Positions 1 to 10,178 of a DNA stretch of 64,000 nucleotides are shown piece after piece. Position numbers and translations under genes: made by a program. The notes beneath the pieces were generated by a model, which ran no database searches, had not been told where the DNA came from, and was given only the letters and a program-made list of their open reading frames with translations. This DNA comes from Prunus persica (lineage: Eukaryota > Streptophyta > Magnoliopsida > Rosales > Rosaceae). Location of the stretch: positions 12,010,945 through 12,074,944 of the forward strand of contig NC_034010.1 in assembly GCF_000346465.2 (NCBI RefSeq), written 5' to 3'. Position 1 is the stretch's first letter. The number at the start of each line of letters is the position of its first letter.

Positions 1-144
1 TGCTTTCTCTCTGCTTGTTACCAAATACTCTGTCAGTTTAATATCTTTGTGTGTAAACAATATAAGAAAAACGAATCTTTTCTCTTGTGCTGTTTTTGCT
101 CTCTTTGATATTTACTTTCTCTCTGTGCTTGTGCTGAAGAAATA

Positions 145-586
145 ATGGAGGCTGAAGAAGAAAATAACAGCAATTTGATTCCTAACTCACATGCTTGTAT
201 AAATCCATTAACTTCAACTTCTGACTCGCATCCAAATAAGAAAGTGAAAAAAGATCCATTGGAACATGCAGCTGGTGAGGTGTCAAAGTTACTGCTGAGT
301 GGTTTCAAAGATACCTAACGTCAGTAGATTGCAAGTTTTTAAAGCTGTACGCATAATATTGAATGGTAACCCAGAAGAATTCTCTCTACTGATACTCTTC
401 CTGATGTTGAGAAGACAAAGTGGATACTCTTACTAATTAGTCAATCTGAAGGTAACTTTCTTGATAAAAATTGAGCCAATAGCTCAGGGGATATAAAATA
501 GGTCTTAGACATAAAGCCACTTATCAACATTTACTTTCTCTCAGGAAAAGAAGAAAGTTTGAGATACGCTATCCCTTCTGGCCATG
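145..586 (+). pseudogene. 3' exons of family P, copy P1 (degenerate)
   Basis: The sequence matches the better-preserved copy at 47327-47775: an ATG at 145, an acidic start, a Lys-rich patch (NKKVKKD) and then a helical stretch. Relative to that copy, about 58 bp are missing near 295 and about 40 bp are inserted near 465-510, so no continuous reading frame remains. A splice donor (AAAG|gtaact) and the acceptor before GAAAAGAAG near 545 are conserved. I do not recognise the protein; the conserved part resembles short C-terminal helical regions of plant transposon-derived proteins only in a general way. The corresponding upstream exons would lie left of the window. Confidence 0.5.
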
Positions 587-592
587 GTATGG

Positions 593-630
<38 letters not shown>

Positions 631-664
631 GTGTCTCTCTCTCTCTGTCTCTCTCTCTCCCTCT
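593..664. repeat. (CT)n microsatellite
   Basis: An interrupted CT-dinucleotide run with GT interruptions follows the P1 exon. The same tract follows the P exons at 47783-47826 and, in reduced form, at 9800-9825 and 54910-54938, so it belongs to the duplicated locus. Confidence 0.9.
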
Positions 665-759
665 AACTTAATTTCTAGTTCTGCATTTGTTGTTTTAATT
701 TTATGCTTTTAACATGTCAAACCAATACTTCACTCTGTAAGATTACTACTTAATATCTA

Positions 760-1316
760 GATAGAAGAGAGATTTGAACTGAAATATCCCAATTGTAAAT
801 CCTTCTACTCCAAATTAAAGAGAAAAAGAAAAGTATGAACCAATTGGACAGAATATACTTGCACATACTCCCTCCTTGAATGAGTTTCAGTAAGAAAGCT
901 AGTGTAGCCAATTGGACAGAATTTACTTGCACATACTCCCTCCTTTGATGTAGTTTCCAAGTGCATCACCTTATGATACCTCTTCATGTTTTCAATTAGT
1001 ATTGGCTTGTGACATGCCAATTTTCTGAGCTTTTAGGGTTCAATTATGTAGATAGAAGAGAGATTTGAACTGAAATATCCCAATTGTAAATCCTTCTACT
1101 CCAAATTAAAGAGAAAAAGAAAAGTATGAACCAATTGGACAGAATATACTTGCACATACTCCCTCCTTGAATGAGTTTCAGTAAGAAAGCTAGTGTAGCC
1201 AATTGGACAGAATTTACTTGCACATACTCCCTCCTTTGATGTAGTTTCCAAGTGCATCACCTTATGATACCTCTTCATGTTTTCAATTAGTATTGCCTTG
1301 TGACATGCCAATTTTC
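760..1316. repeat. 291-bp tandem duplication
   Basis: Two nearly identical copies start at 760 and 1051 (first bases gatagaagagagatttgaac). Unit B has a single copy at about 48145-48410, so the doubling happened in unit A. The stretch has no supported gene; its small open frames differ at only a few residues between copies and look incidental. Confidence 0.9.
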
Positions 1317-2878
1317 TTCAATGATTATATACAGGGAGCAGAGTGGCCAATTCTTTCCTTTCATAATTCAACATCTTGTTCTGGGCACATGGTAGAAGAT
1401 GCCTTCTTGTAAACAGACTTTTTGTATTTGGTCAGGCTTGCAATGCTCTATTTTGTGGATTTTAAGATTGTATTAGGCTTACTTGTGAGCTGCAAAATGC
1501 CTTGTACCAAAGTTTATGTATAAAATGTGTGCTAAATCTTGTGTGTGGAGTACAAGATTGAAGGTCTTCCTGGAAAAGCAATCACAAGCATTTTCTCTTT
1601 TCAATTTGTAGAAATGTTCAAGTTCTTGCCCATCACTTGCAGATATATAGTGTTGTGTACCATAAAGGCTCCATCATATGCAATTCCATCAAGGCTTGCA
1701 GGCCAATCACTGCTTTCTCTTGGATATTACAAACATTTGTAGAGCCATAATGAAAACTTGGTAGACAAACCCAAATACGTGCATTGACCATTTGCTTAAA
1801 CTTGATAGGCTAGCAAGAGCTTGTAGCTCAAGTGGTTAAGAGTATCTATCCTTACACTTGAGGTCCTAGATGTGATTCCCTCCTCCCAATATCGCTTGTA
1901 ACCAAAAACAAGCAAAAAAACTTGATAGGCCAGACCCAGATGAACCTGGTTTTCATAAACTTGTTTGTCAGCTTGATAGTGGCTTATTAGAGTCCAAATT
2001 GGTTGGGAAAGTAATGTCCACCAGTTTTAGCAGATACCCTTTGAGACAATGTTGAACAGAGCACTTCACTTGATTGTTAATGACTAGGGCCCCAAGGGTA
2101 TGTTCTTGGTATGTTACCTTAGGCCTAAGATACTCTGTCTGTCAGAAGAGAAGAATGGAGAAGAGGGTGAACAGTGCACGAGATTGCTGGGTTTTTGCAA
2201 GTTAGAGAGATGAAGAAGGTGGAAAAATAAGGCACAAATGGGAAGATAGCTTGCATTCTTCTTATTTTTAACAGACTTTTATATATACCCTACAACGTAA
2301 ACTAGAAAATAATTATATAAAATAATGAAATTCCAAAACTCTTTTGGATCTGAAAGTCTAAAGGTTTTCATTTCTTCAGTTTTCCTCTCACTCTTTGGTT
2401 CTCCATCAATTTATTTTTCATCATTCTCTCATCTCATCCCTCCTTTACATGTATGCAATCATTGTATATTAAATGAGGAGAAGTGAGGAGATGAGTAGAG
2501 CTGGGTTCAGGGTTGGTGACAAAGAAAATGAAATCAATCAATGATGGAGATAGATGTCCAAAGAAAAATATTTTGATGAAGTAGAGAAATTGTATTTTTG
2601 GGAAGAGTTGAGTGTCTAGAGAATGGTGAGAATAAAAATAGAAACCCATTGAAACACCGAGTGTAAACAGAATTCTTGGTAATATGAAATTTCTCTTTCA
2701 CATTCAAGGAGTCAAATCACATGAAAAGTTTATGAAGGAACTATGTTGTAACTACTCTTAACAACTTGAGCTATACGTGTCAAGTTAGATCTTCAATAAT
2801 GTAGTAACACACTCTTCAATAATGTCTCACAATGTTAGATCTTTCATAGTGAAAATTAAATTGAAGAGTGAGAAAGTG
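1317..2878. other. Non-coding stretch shared with unit B
   Basis: Apart from the SINE at 1811-1917 I see no gene here. The stretch aligns with about 48420-49765 with scattered substitutions. The part at 1366-1500 occurs a third time at about 34790-34915, directly 3' of the helicase pseudogene. The short open frame at 1539-1742 is only partly kept in unit B and I do not call it. Confidence 0.6.
1811..1917 (+). mobile_element. Short tRNA-derived SINE (about 107 bp)
   Basis: A 13-bp direct repeat aaacttgataggc flanks the element (1798-1810 and 1918-1930). The head contains a tRNA-like box A (tagctcaagtgg, 1832-1843) and a decayed box B around 1861-1880. The body ends in an A-rich tail. The same insertion with the same target duplication sits at 48902-49008, so it predates the A/B duplication. 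The internal promoter is inferred from the box motifs. Confidence 0.75.
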
Positions 2879-3277
2879 ATTTCTAAGAGCAACTCCACCG
2901 CTCAAGATTGAGCTAGGGCAATCAGTGGGTCCCACCAACCTGGGCAGGCCCAAAGGCAATTCTTGCATGGGCTTCAGCCCGAGGGCGGTGACATCAGCGC
3001 ACGGTAATTCAAATTTTTTTTACCGTTGGTGCGTGAATTACACGCGCCAACAGTAAAAAAATTTGACTTCCGCGCGCTAACGTCAGCCCTGATAGACTCT
3101 AATGGCCATTTGACACGTATCGCAACCGGGCTTCTCCGATGAGTTTTTTTCCAGAAATCCAACGGTCTTTGTTTTTTTGGCTAAAAAAATTCCAAAAAAA
3201 TTCTGAAATTTTTTTAAAAAATACCAAAAAAATTCTGTATTTTTTTTTCCTATAAATACCTAACTATTTTATTTACT

Positions 3278-3490
3278 TTCCACACTAAATCTTCATACAA
3301 TTTCTTCTCCATCCAATATTTTTTACTCTCCACTCACATTATTCACTTCCCACACCAATTCTCCATACAAACTCTTCTCCTTCCAATATTTTTTACTCTC
3401 CACTCACATTTTTCACTTCCCACACCAATTCTCCATACAAATTCTTCTCCTTCCAATATTTTTTACTCTCCACTCACATTTTTCTACTAC
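3278..3490. repeat. 70-bp tandem repeat in ORF1 leader
   Basis: Three copies of a pyrimidine-rich 70-bp unit (core ccaatattttttactctcca starting near 3313, 3383 and 3453) precede a poly-A run and the ORF1 ATG. They would lie in the 5' leader of the ORF1 transcript. Confidence 0.85.
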
Positions 3491-3521
3491 TTTCCATTTG
3501 TAAAAAAAAAAAAAAAAACAA

Positions 3522-4598
3522 ATGGCATCTTCTGTCGAAACCGGAGGCTCGTGGTCAACTCAGGAAGATATTGCATTGTGTCAGTATTAGGTGAACGTTA
3601 GTAATGATCCTATCACGGGCAATGAGATGAAGTTCCATCATATGTGGAGTAAAATTCATGGAGAATTTTGTCAAAGATCGGGTCCCATTCGGACCGAAAT
3701 AGCCTTGTCTAGTAGATGGAAACTTCTGAATAAAGAGTTAGGGAAATGGAGAAATGCCTTGACAAAAACAAGGGAGAACATTCGAAGCGGTCAAAATCTA
3801 TCCGATGAGGTAAAATATTTATAATTGTCATTTTAATAAATTTAATGTAATTTTTTTTTATTGCATATTCTATGTCTTTTTGTTGCATAATCTTTTTTTT
3901 TTCTTTTTGCATTTCCAATTTGTCTATATTTTCTTGCATAATCAATTTCATTCTTGCATTTCAAAATAGTTTATATTTTCTTGCATAATAATTTTTTTTC
4001 TTGCACTTCCAATCATTTATTTTTAATAGATCATACAAGCACAAATGTGGTTCGGTGCCATGGGGCAAGGCAAAAAAAGTTTCGTGCATTTCCAATGTTG
4101 GGAAGTTGTGAAAGATTGTTCAAGATTCAAAATTATTCCCACCGGTCCAACAGTTTTGTTGAATGAGACGCCGCTTCACGATTCACCATCAACCGATTCG
4201 CCATTGGACTTCCCAATGGAAACGGAGTCACCACTCCCACGTCCGCCAAGACCTATTGGGAGAAAGGCGGCAAAGGCCAAGAGAGGGGGCACTTCAAACA
4301 ATGAATGTATACAATTATTGGAGCAAATAGCTAAGAACACCTCACTAAGAATTGAGAGAGACTTGAAAAGAGATGAAGTGGACAAGGCACGAGAGGAAGC
4401 ATTTGTAATTCAACAGCAGCAGGCACAAGACAAAGACATGGATGATAGAGAGATGAAAATCATGGCCATGGATACGAGCCATATGTCTCCTGAAACCAAG
4501 GCCTATTGAAAGCATAGACGAAGAGATGTGATGAGAAGAAAACTTTTCCATGACGATGAACCTAGCAATACGGATTGGTTAAATGATGAAAACCATTA
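3522..4598 (+). pseudogene. Harbinger ORF1 (Myb/SANT-like, NAM-associated C-terminus)
   Basis: Two exons are visible: 3522-3809 and 4030-4598, joined by a GAG|gtaaaa donor and a ttttaatag acceptor that keep frame. The N-terminal part is a Myb/SANT-like trihelix (SWSTQEDIALC, then MWSKIHGEF, SSRWKLLNKELGKW). It is followed by MWFGAMGQGKKSF and a charged coiled-coil C-terminus typical of the plant 'no apical meristem-associated' family, often annotated as GST-T3-like. In Harbinger elements such a protein is the DNA-binding partner of the transposase. Two in-frame stops break it, TAG at 3588-3590 and TGA at 4507-4509, both at conserved Trp positions. The true end would be the TAA at 4596. Confidence 0.8.
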
Positions 4599-4864
4599 AG
4601 TTTTATTGAAACACCTTTGCCATATGTTGTATTGTTGTATTGTTGTATTATCCTTTAATTTATTGTATTGTTTCCTTTTCATTAAATAAAAAAAGTATTA
4701 AATAATATGACTATTTATTAAAAACATTTGAGCATCAAAATAAAGATTAATTAAAAACAAACCTTAATTTATTGCAAACAACACACAAAATAAATCATAC
4801 ATAAAAGCATAATAATAATAAAAAAGATAGAGATGGTGTAGTTTTATAGAGGGATTCAGAAGAT

Positions 4865-5240
4865 AGAAATGACACGTGGCACAATTTTAGAGGATGAAAA
4901 TCTTATCTGAAATATGAGATTATAATTTTTAAAAAATATCTGAAAATCTTATCTAACAGAGATAACACTTGGCACAATTTTAGAGGGTGAAAATCTTATC
5001 TGAAATATGAGATTATATTTTTTTTTTAAATATCTGAAAATCTTATCTGACATGGGACACGTGACACAATTTTAGAGGTGAAAATGTTATCTGAAATATG
5101 AGATTATAATTTTTTTTAATGAATATCCGAAAATTTTATCTGGAATAAGACATGTGGCAACTAAGATTCTCATTCGAAAATCTTTTCTGAAAAATAATGG
5201 ACATGTGACAGTAAAAAGTATTATCCGAAAATTTAATTAC
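4865..5240. repeat. About 92-bp tandem repeat, 3-4 copies
   Basis: The motif cacaattttagagg followed by gaaaatcttatctgaaatat recurs with starts near 4880, 4973 and 5065, and a degenerate fourth copy near 5150. It is AT-rich and non-coding, and occupies the 3' part of the Harbinger-like element. Confidence 0.8.
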
Positions 5241-5455
5241 AAAAGATTATCAAAATTAATAGTTTAAAGTATAAAAAAATAGGAAATAAAGTACAATGAA
5301 TAGTATTTACCTTAGACTTGCCCTAGACTTAACCCTCATGGGTGGAACCACAAATGGCAAGGCTGCCACTATTCATGTGACTATTCATGTGAATAGTCAC
5401 AGCCCTTGCTTACCCTTGCCCTAGACTTAGCCCTTATGGGTGGAATTGCTGTAAA

Positions 5456-6648
5456 AAGTTAACATCAAAAGACCCTTAAAAAGTATGTGATCATTCTCAA
5501 TATGGACCCCCATATTTCAATTTCATTATTTTACTCCCACGGTTTTCAAATTTGCTCAATTTACTTTCCGTCACATTAACTGCTAACGTGTCTACTGTGA
5601 GACACAGCCACTTATCAATCCCCATCCCATCTAACATGTAATAAAACAAAAACTAAATATATGATATTAAAAAAAAAGAAAAAAAAAAGAAGAGGCATAT
5701 AGCCTTCCCCATCACTCTCACCGACGCACAGTCGCACCACCCGATCCCCCTCCCTTTCTTCGTCCTCTCTCTCTCTCTCTCTCCCTCTCTCCCTCTCTCC
5801 GTCCCTTTCTCCCCCATCCCATCTTCTCGAGTTCTCTGATTCCCCCCCCCCTCTTCGCGATCTACCTCTCCTTCGAGAGGCTTCTCGAGTCCAGGCCCTG
5901 CGATGCCGATCAGACCTAGCTCATCGATCGCTCTCTCCAATTGGGCTCTGTGCTCCTCGAGGCTGCTAATCGTTCTGCGAGAAAACCAGCCTCCAAGCAC
6001 AACTCTCTCACCTGTACTCTCCCCTCAAACCTCCCTCCAAGCACAATTTGTATATATTGATAGGGATGGGGAGCTGGGAGGATAGTGGGACGGAGAGAGA
6101 GAGGGGGGGACGAAGAGAGGGAGAGTGCTCTGGTGGGGAAGAGCCAGGTGCGCCGCTATCACGAACACATTCAGACCACGAGCTGACGCAAGTGGAAATC
6201 ATGCTTCTCTGTTTTTCTAGTTCTGTAGTCGCCGCTAATCATGCTGCTTTGATTTTCCATTGATGTTTGCTTTGTTACTCTCAAAAAGTTTCCTTCCTTT
6301 ATTTTTTATTTATTTCGATAATGAAATTTGAAATTTGAATTGTGTGTTGCTTTGTTACTCTCAATAAATCTTCCTTCTTTTTCTTTTTTCTTACAGGAAT
6401 TGGGTTTTGGTGTTTCACCAACGAGCTGACGCCAGAGAGAGAGGGATGGGGTTGGTGTGGGTGCGATTGAGGGGTGAACAAGGGGTGCTGGGTTTGTTGG
6501 GCTGAGGAAGGGCTGGGATTTTTTAAGGTATTTTTATTTTATTTTATTTTATCACTTTATATAAATTTTTTTAGGAACTGATTAGTTAGTGGGCGGATCC
6601 CGATTGCCCATATTGAGAATAACCCCAAATGTCTTTTGATGTTAGCTC
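5456..6648. mobile_element. MULE-like element with GC-rich cargo
   Basis: Terminal inverted repeats read taacatcaaaagac inward from both ends, with a second shared block attctcaatatgg. A 9-bp target duplication ATTTCTAAA is complete at 6649-6657. On the left it is split by the Harbinger insertion (2879-2886 plus 5455). The interior at 5700-6240 is GC- and CpG-rich, unlike the flanks, with CT repeats at 5767-5805. This is what a captured promoter or first exon (Pack-MULE) would look like. No transposase is present. Unit B keeps only the right part, from 50597. Confidence 0.65.
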
Positions 6649-6657
6649 ATTTCTAAA

Positions 6658-7366
6658 TTTGTAGAGTGAGGGAGTGACCACAGTTTTGATATATTGGTGT
6701 CTATTTTTATTGGAGCTGATTTTGTTTGCCTCACCTTACCAGTGGGTATATTCCTGGTAAATAATATTGCAACTCTTGCGCTTTTAGAAATTGTGTGTAT
6801 AGTTTTAGAAAATGGGTCATGTAATTTTAATATAAAATTGCTACAAACTCTTGTCAACCCTGGAAAGTTCAGTCCAAGTGGACGAGACATGCTCTCTCTT
6901 ATTAAAAATGCTATACATGTACACCATGCTTTTGTCCTCAAATTTGGACTCGTTATACAGTATAGACTACTTTATTTATGTACTTGGCTAAGAGTTCGAT
7001 TATTTTCCTCCCCTTTTCTTAAATGGAAATCATCTCTAGTTCTTTTCACCCCTAACAACATATGGAACTGCTGAGTTCATAACTTTTCTATTGTTTATCT
7101 TTTATGCATAAAATTATATCTTGTTTTTTTACTGGGTAATTCAAAACTTGGAAACTCCTTCGACGACTTTACTAAAAAGGATTTAGGTTTTTTTTACTAA
7201 AAAGTCAGTATAGTATGAATACCTATTTGATACGATGTAGGTTTTTTTTTTTAATTTAAAAATTTATTGAAAGGATTTTTAATTATTTGTATTGGCACTA
7301 TTAATTTTGCCACAGAATTCTCAGAGGTTTAGTAATTTGCTTTTACAAATACCATGATCGTTTTGG
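6658..7366. other. Non-coding, shared with unit B
   Basis: I find no supported gene. The stretch aligns closely with 51510-52418, except that unit B carries a MITE and adjoining sequence at about 51665-51860. The open frame at 6694-7074 is broken in unit B and is not called. Confidence 0.5.
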
Positions 7367-7802
7367 GAAATCTCTCTTTCTGGAGGCAGATTCCAGAGCC
7401 GTTTAAGGGAAATTCGTAGTCGAGCTACCGATGTTCATGATAAGGAAAAGGGAATCAAGATTACTGAGAAGGATTGGGAAAAGTTGAATGTACAATTGCT
7501 TCATACAACAATTTTCCTACTGCTGCTGGATTGGCTTCCTCAGCAGCTGGTTTTGCTTGTCTTGGTAACCGATAATACCCTATTTTGGATCATATTATTG
7601 TTAATTTGTTATATGATTAGTGCCTTAACTTTGAGAACTCATGACTGTTAATAATGTTACTTGGGTACCGGATTAATCATTCTTTGCCAATAGATAGTAG
7701 TTAAGCAACGAGCATATCATAGCTAAGCCTCTGTTTCTACTTGCAGTTTTTGCCCTCGCAAAGTTAATGAATGCGAATGAAGATCACAGCCAGCTTTCTG
7801 CT
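7367..7802 (+). pseudogene. MVD: Mevalonate diphosphate decarboxylase fragment (unit A)
   Basis: Two consecutive exons are recognisable by their conserved protein sequence. Exon one (7367-7564) encodes [36 protein letters not shown] and then the GHMP-kinase-family motif [19 protein letters not shown]. Exon two (7747-7802) encodes VFALAKLMNANEDHSQLSA. The intron has a G|gtaacc donor and a cttgcag acceptor. The first and last parts of exon one are in different frames because one base is missing near 7493, and the same lesion is in unit B. All other MVD exons are absent. The functional enzyme makes isopentenyl diphosphate in the mevalonate pathway; this fragment cannot. Confidence 0.85.
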
Positions 7803-8393
7803 ACTGGAATCAATCTGAGATTTTAATAAGCCATCGCAATCTGACTAAGTTTTACAGAATACTTAACACAATAGTAAGTGCTGATATCGACCCTGAAGAA
7901 CGTCTCCTTGACAGTAGCTTAATTGATTTTGACAGAGCAAGCCTCCTTTATGCCATTGGGAATAATAATGCGTCCATTGATCAGCCCGCCCACATTTTCC
8001 GAGCCATTTGCCTGGCTGCAACCCCAGACGACTACTACGAAACTCATTCCCTGCCTTTTGGGTCGTTGATCACTAGGTTTGCCATGGCGTCTAAAGTGCG
8101 AATTGATCCTACGGATCAGCTTAAACAACTTATGCCACCTATCAACTAGATGATGTTTCATAATGATCAGACAGATGAAACAAGTGAAGAATCTGTTGTT
8201 GGATTTACTCCTCCTCCTGCACCTGCTTCGGAGCCAAGTCCTCCACAGCTTAATCAGCCTCCTCTGTCCCAGACAAAAAGCTTTGAGAAGTTTTCTATAA
8301 AGCTGAGAAAGCGCATGGCCCGACTTGCCAATGAGGTCGTTAAGCTCACCGGTTGCGTACATTGGGGCATCCCATTGAAAGAGCCATTTACAG
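7803..8393 (+). pseudogene. Family P exon, copy P2, fused to MVD fragment
   Basis: Homology to P3 (44681-45707) begins within about 10-25 bases of the point where MVD homology ends. From 7829 the frame reads HRNLTKFYRILNTIV, then FDRASLLYAIGNN, then LPFGSLITRFAMASKVRIDP. This matches the layout of the 'putative plant transposon protein' domain found in plant retroelement-derived proteins. Two TAA stops lie at the junction (7822-7827) and an in-frame TAG at 8147-8149. The exon ends at ACAG|gtcatt, 8393, the same donor as in P3. Confidence 0.65.
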
Positions 8394-8872
8394 GTCATTC
8401 TAATGTTGAGCTTGCTTTAGTTTATATGTGTTTTTGTCCTTTTCAGCTTTGTTAAACCCTGTCTTCAACTTTCATTTCTAATCCATTGATTATCTATGAG
8501 TTGTTAGGCTTTTGTTTCCATTTGTTTATTCAGTTGTTCTTCTTTTATACCCTCTCATTTGTTTCTGCTCCTCTGTCTTATGATTTTCCACTTCCACTTA
8601 TCACTCCCTTGTCATACACACTTGCAGTACAAGATAAATAGAATCTGAAGTTTGCCTTGTTCTGGATGATAAATAGAATTCTATTTAGTTATATATTTTC
8701 AAAGATACAAGTTAAATAAAGACGATGTAGCGAGCACCATAAGCTTCAAAAGAATTTTCCTAGTTCTAGGCTTAAGTATATTTTTTATCTAAAGGACCTC
8801 TGAGTTGACTGCAGGAACTGATTCAGCCTAATACTGTAAAAGAATTGTCCCTTGAATATCTTTTTATGTACA

Positions 8873-9720
8873 GCTGGTAAGAAAATTTTCGGGTTTTTAC
8901 TGGTGGAAGGAAAGTAATAAACTTGAAGTTAGCAACTAGCACTGAATGCTTCTGTGGTTAGTGATTTAGTATTAAAGAGAAGCTCTGTTTCTGATCATAT
9001 ATGTAAGATTGATTTTGATTGCATTAATTAGTAAAAAAGATAAGCTCTGTTTCAGATCATATATGTATTCTTTTAGTCAACTAATGAGATGGGGTGGTTA
9101 ACATTTATTTAAGTGTGACTGGAACAGTTTTGAGTGATGAATTTTCCTATTTTCACTAGGGAGCTGCCTTTGAATTTGATATTTTCGGGAGTGATTCGAT
9201 GCTTTTCTCTCGTTTGAAAACTTAACAAAATTAAATATTCACAATATTCCCCATCGTCTGTATAATAAAAATGAAACTGCTTCTACATGTGATTATGAAC
9301 TCCAACACATCTTGTGTCCTTGTGGTTGTAATAGTCAGCAGTTAATGCACTTCTTTGCTGCTTTAGTGGATGTTTTTTATGCTTTACTTTCTCTCTGTTA
9401 TTGTGCTGAAGAAAATATGGAGGTTAAACAAGAAAATGATGAGAATTTTATTCCCAACTCACATACTTCGACACATCTATCAACTTCAATTTCTGGCTTG
9501 CATCCAAATAAGAAAGCGAAAAAACATCCATTGGCACAAGCAATTGGTGAGGCGGCAGACTCACAAAAGGAGTTTTCGGCAAGTCAAATGAACCGCAACT
9601 CAGAGGAGAGGATGTACTTGCAGTGGTCTCAAAGATACCGAACTTCAGTAGATTGCAAGTTTTGAAGGCCGTACACATGTTATTGAATACTGCTTATTAG
9701 TAAATCCTGGGTCTAACTTT
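8873..9720 (+). pseudogene. 3' exons of family P, copy P2
   Basis: A small exon follows an acceptor at about 8874 (GKKIFGFLLVEG, equivalent to GGKNFRVFVGS at about 45912). The terminal exon starts with ATG at 9416 (MEVKQENDENFIPNSH, then PNKKAKK). The frame is shifted around 9590. A 65-bp deletion near 9690 has removed sequence kept at 54747-54811; short direct repeats (aatact) mark its borders. The intervening 8394-8870 is intron-like and holds nothing else I recognise. Confidence 0.5.
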
Positions 9721-10014
9721 CTTGATAAATGATGCTGAGTGAGCCAATTATTTCTCAGGGGTTTAAACTTTTGCATAGAGAGACACTTATCAGCATTTAC
9801 TCTCTCTCTCTCTCTCTCTCTCTCATTAATCCAGTATTAGGAGTGATCTTGCTTTTTATTCTTTTCATATACAATATTATTGATATCCTTTTATGTCCTT
9901 TTACACACACTGAGCTTCTTGACATGTTCTGGGCTTTTAATCATGCTTCAAAGACATACTTTAAATCCATTTATATATCTTCTTTATCTATTTATTTCTC
10001 TTGTTTGAGAGGAG

Positions 10015-10115
10015 GTATTATTTCTCTTGTTCATTATACTAATGTAATTTACACGGAAAGGGGTTTGAACTTCGGTGTAAGGGGTAAGCTCACCATCTTA
10101 TCCAATTAGCCTAAC
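10015..10115 (-). mobile_element. Possible tRNA-derived SINE (minus strand)
   Basis: Read on the minus strand, the segment has a tRNA-like box A (taggctaattggataag) and a box B (gaagttcaaacccc) with roughly tRNA spacing. A second copy lies at about 55140-55235. I could not delimit a target duplication, so this may be only a tRNA-like remnant. Confidence 0.4.
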
Positions 10116-10178
10116 CGCATTTGCAGATGTATACAAATACAATGATATAGTCCAAACTACTCTAAATCTAAACTACTA

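Larger units (their letters stand above)
2887..5451 (+). mobile_element. Non-autonomous PIF/Harbinger-like element
   Basis: The element is bounded by a TAA target duplication (2884-2886 and 5452-5454), as expected for PIF/Harbinger. Its imperfect terminal inverted repeats start gagcaactccacc on the left and cagcaattccaccc read inward from the right, and both continue to a shared ctagggcaa block about 28 bp in. It carries a Myb-like ORF1 pseudogene but no transposase. Unit B lacks the element. It landed exactly in the target duplication of the neighbouring MULE-like element. Confidence 0.75.

Noticed and set aside
7919..8398. Minus-strand open frame of 159 codons, also present in unit B
   Set aside because: It is the complement of the family P exon, whose plus-strand protein features and splice donor are conserved in P3; conservation in B simply reflects the duplication.
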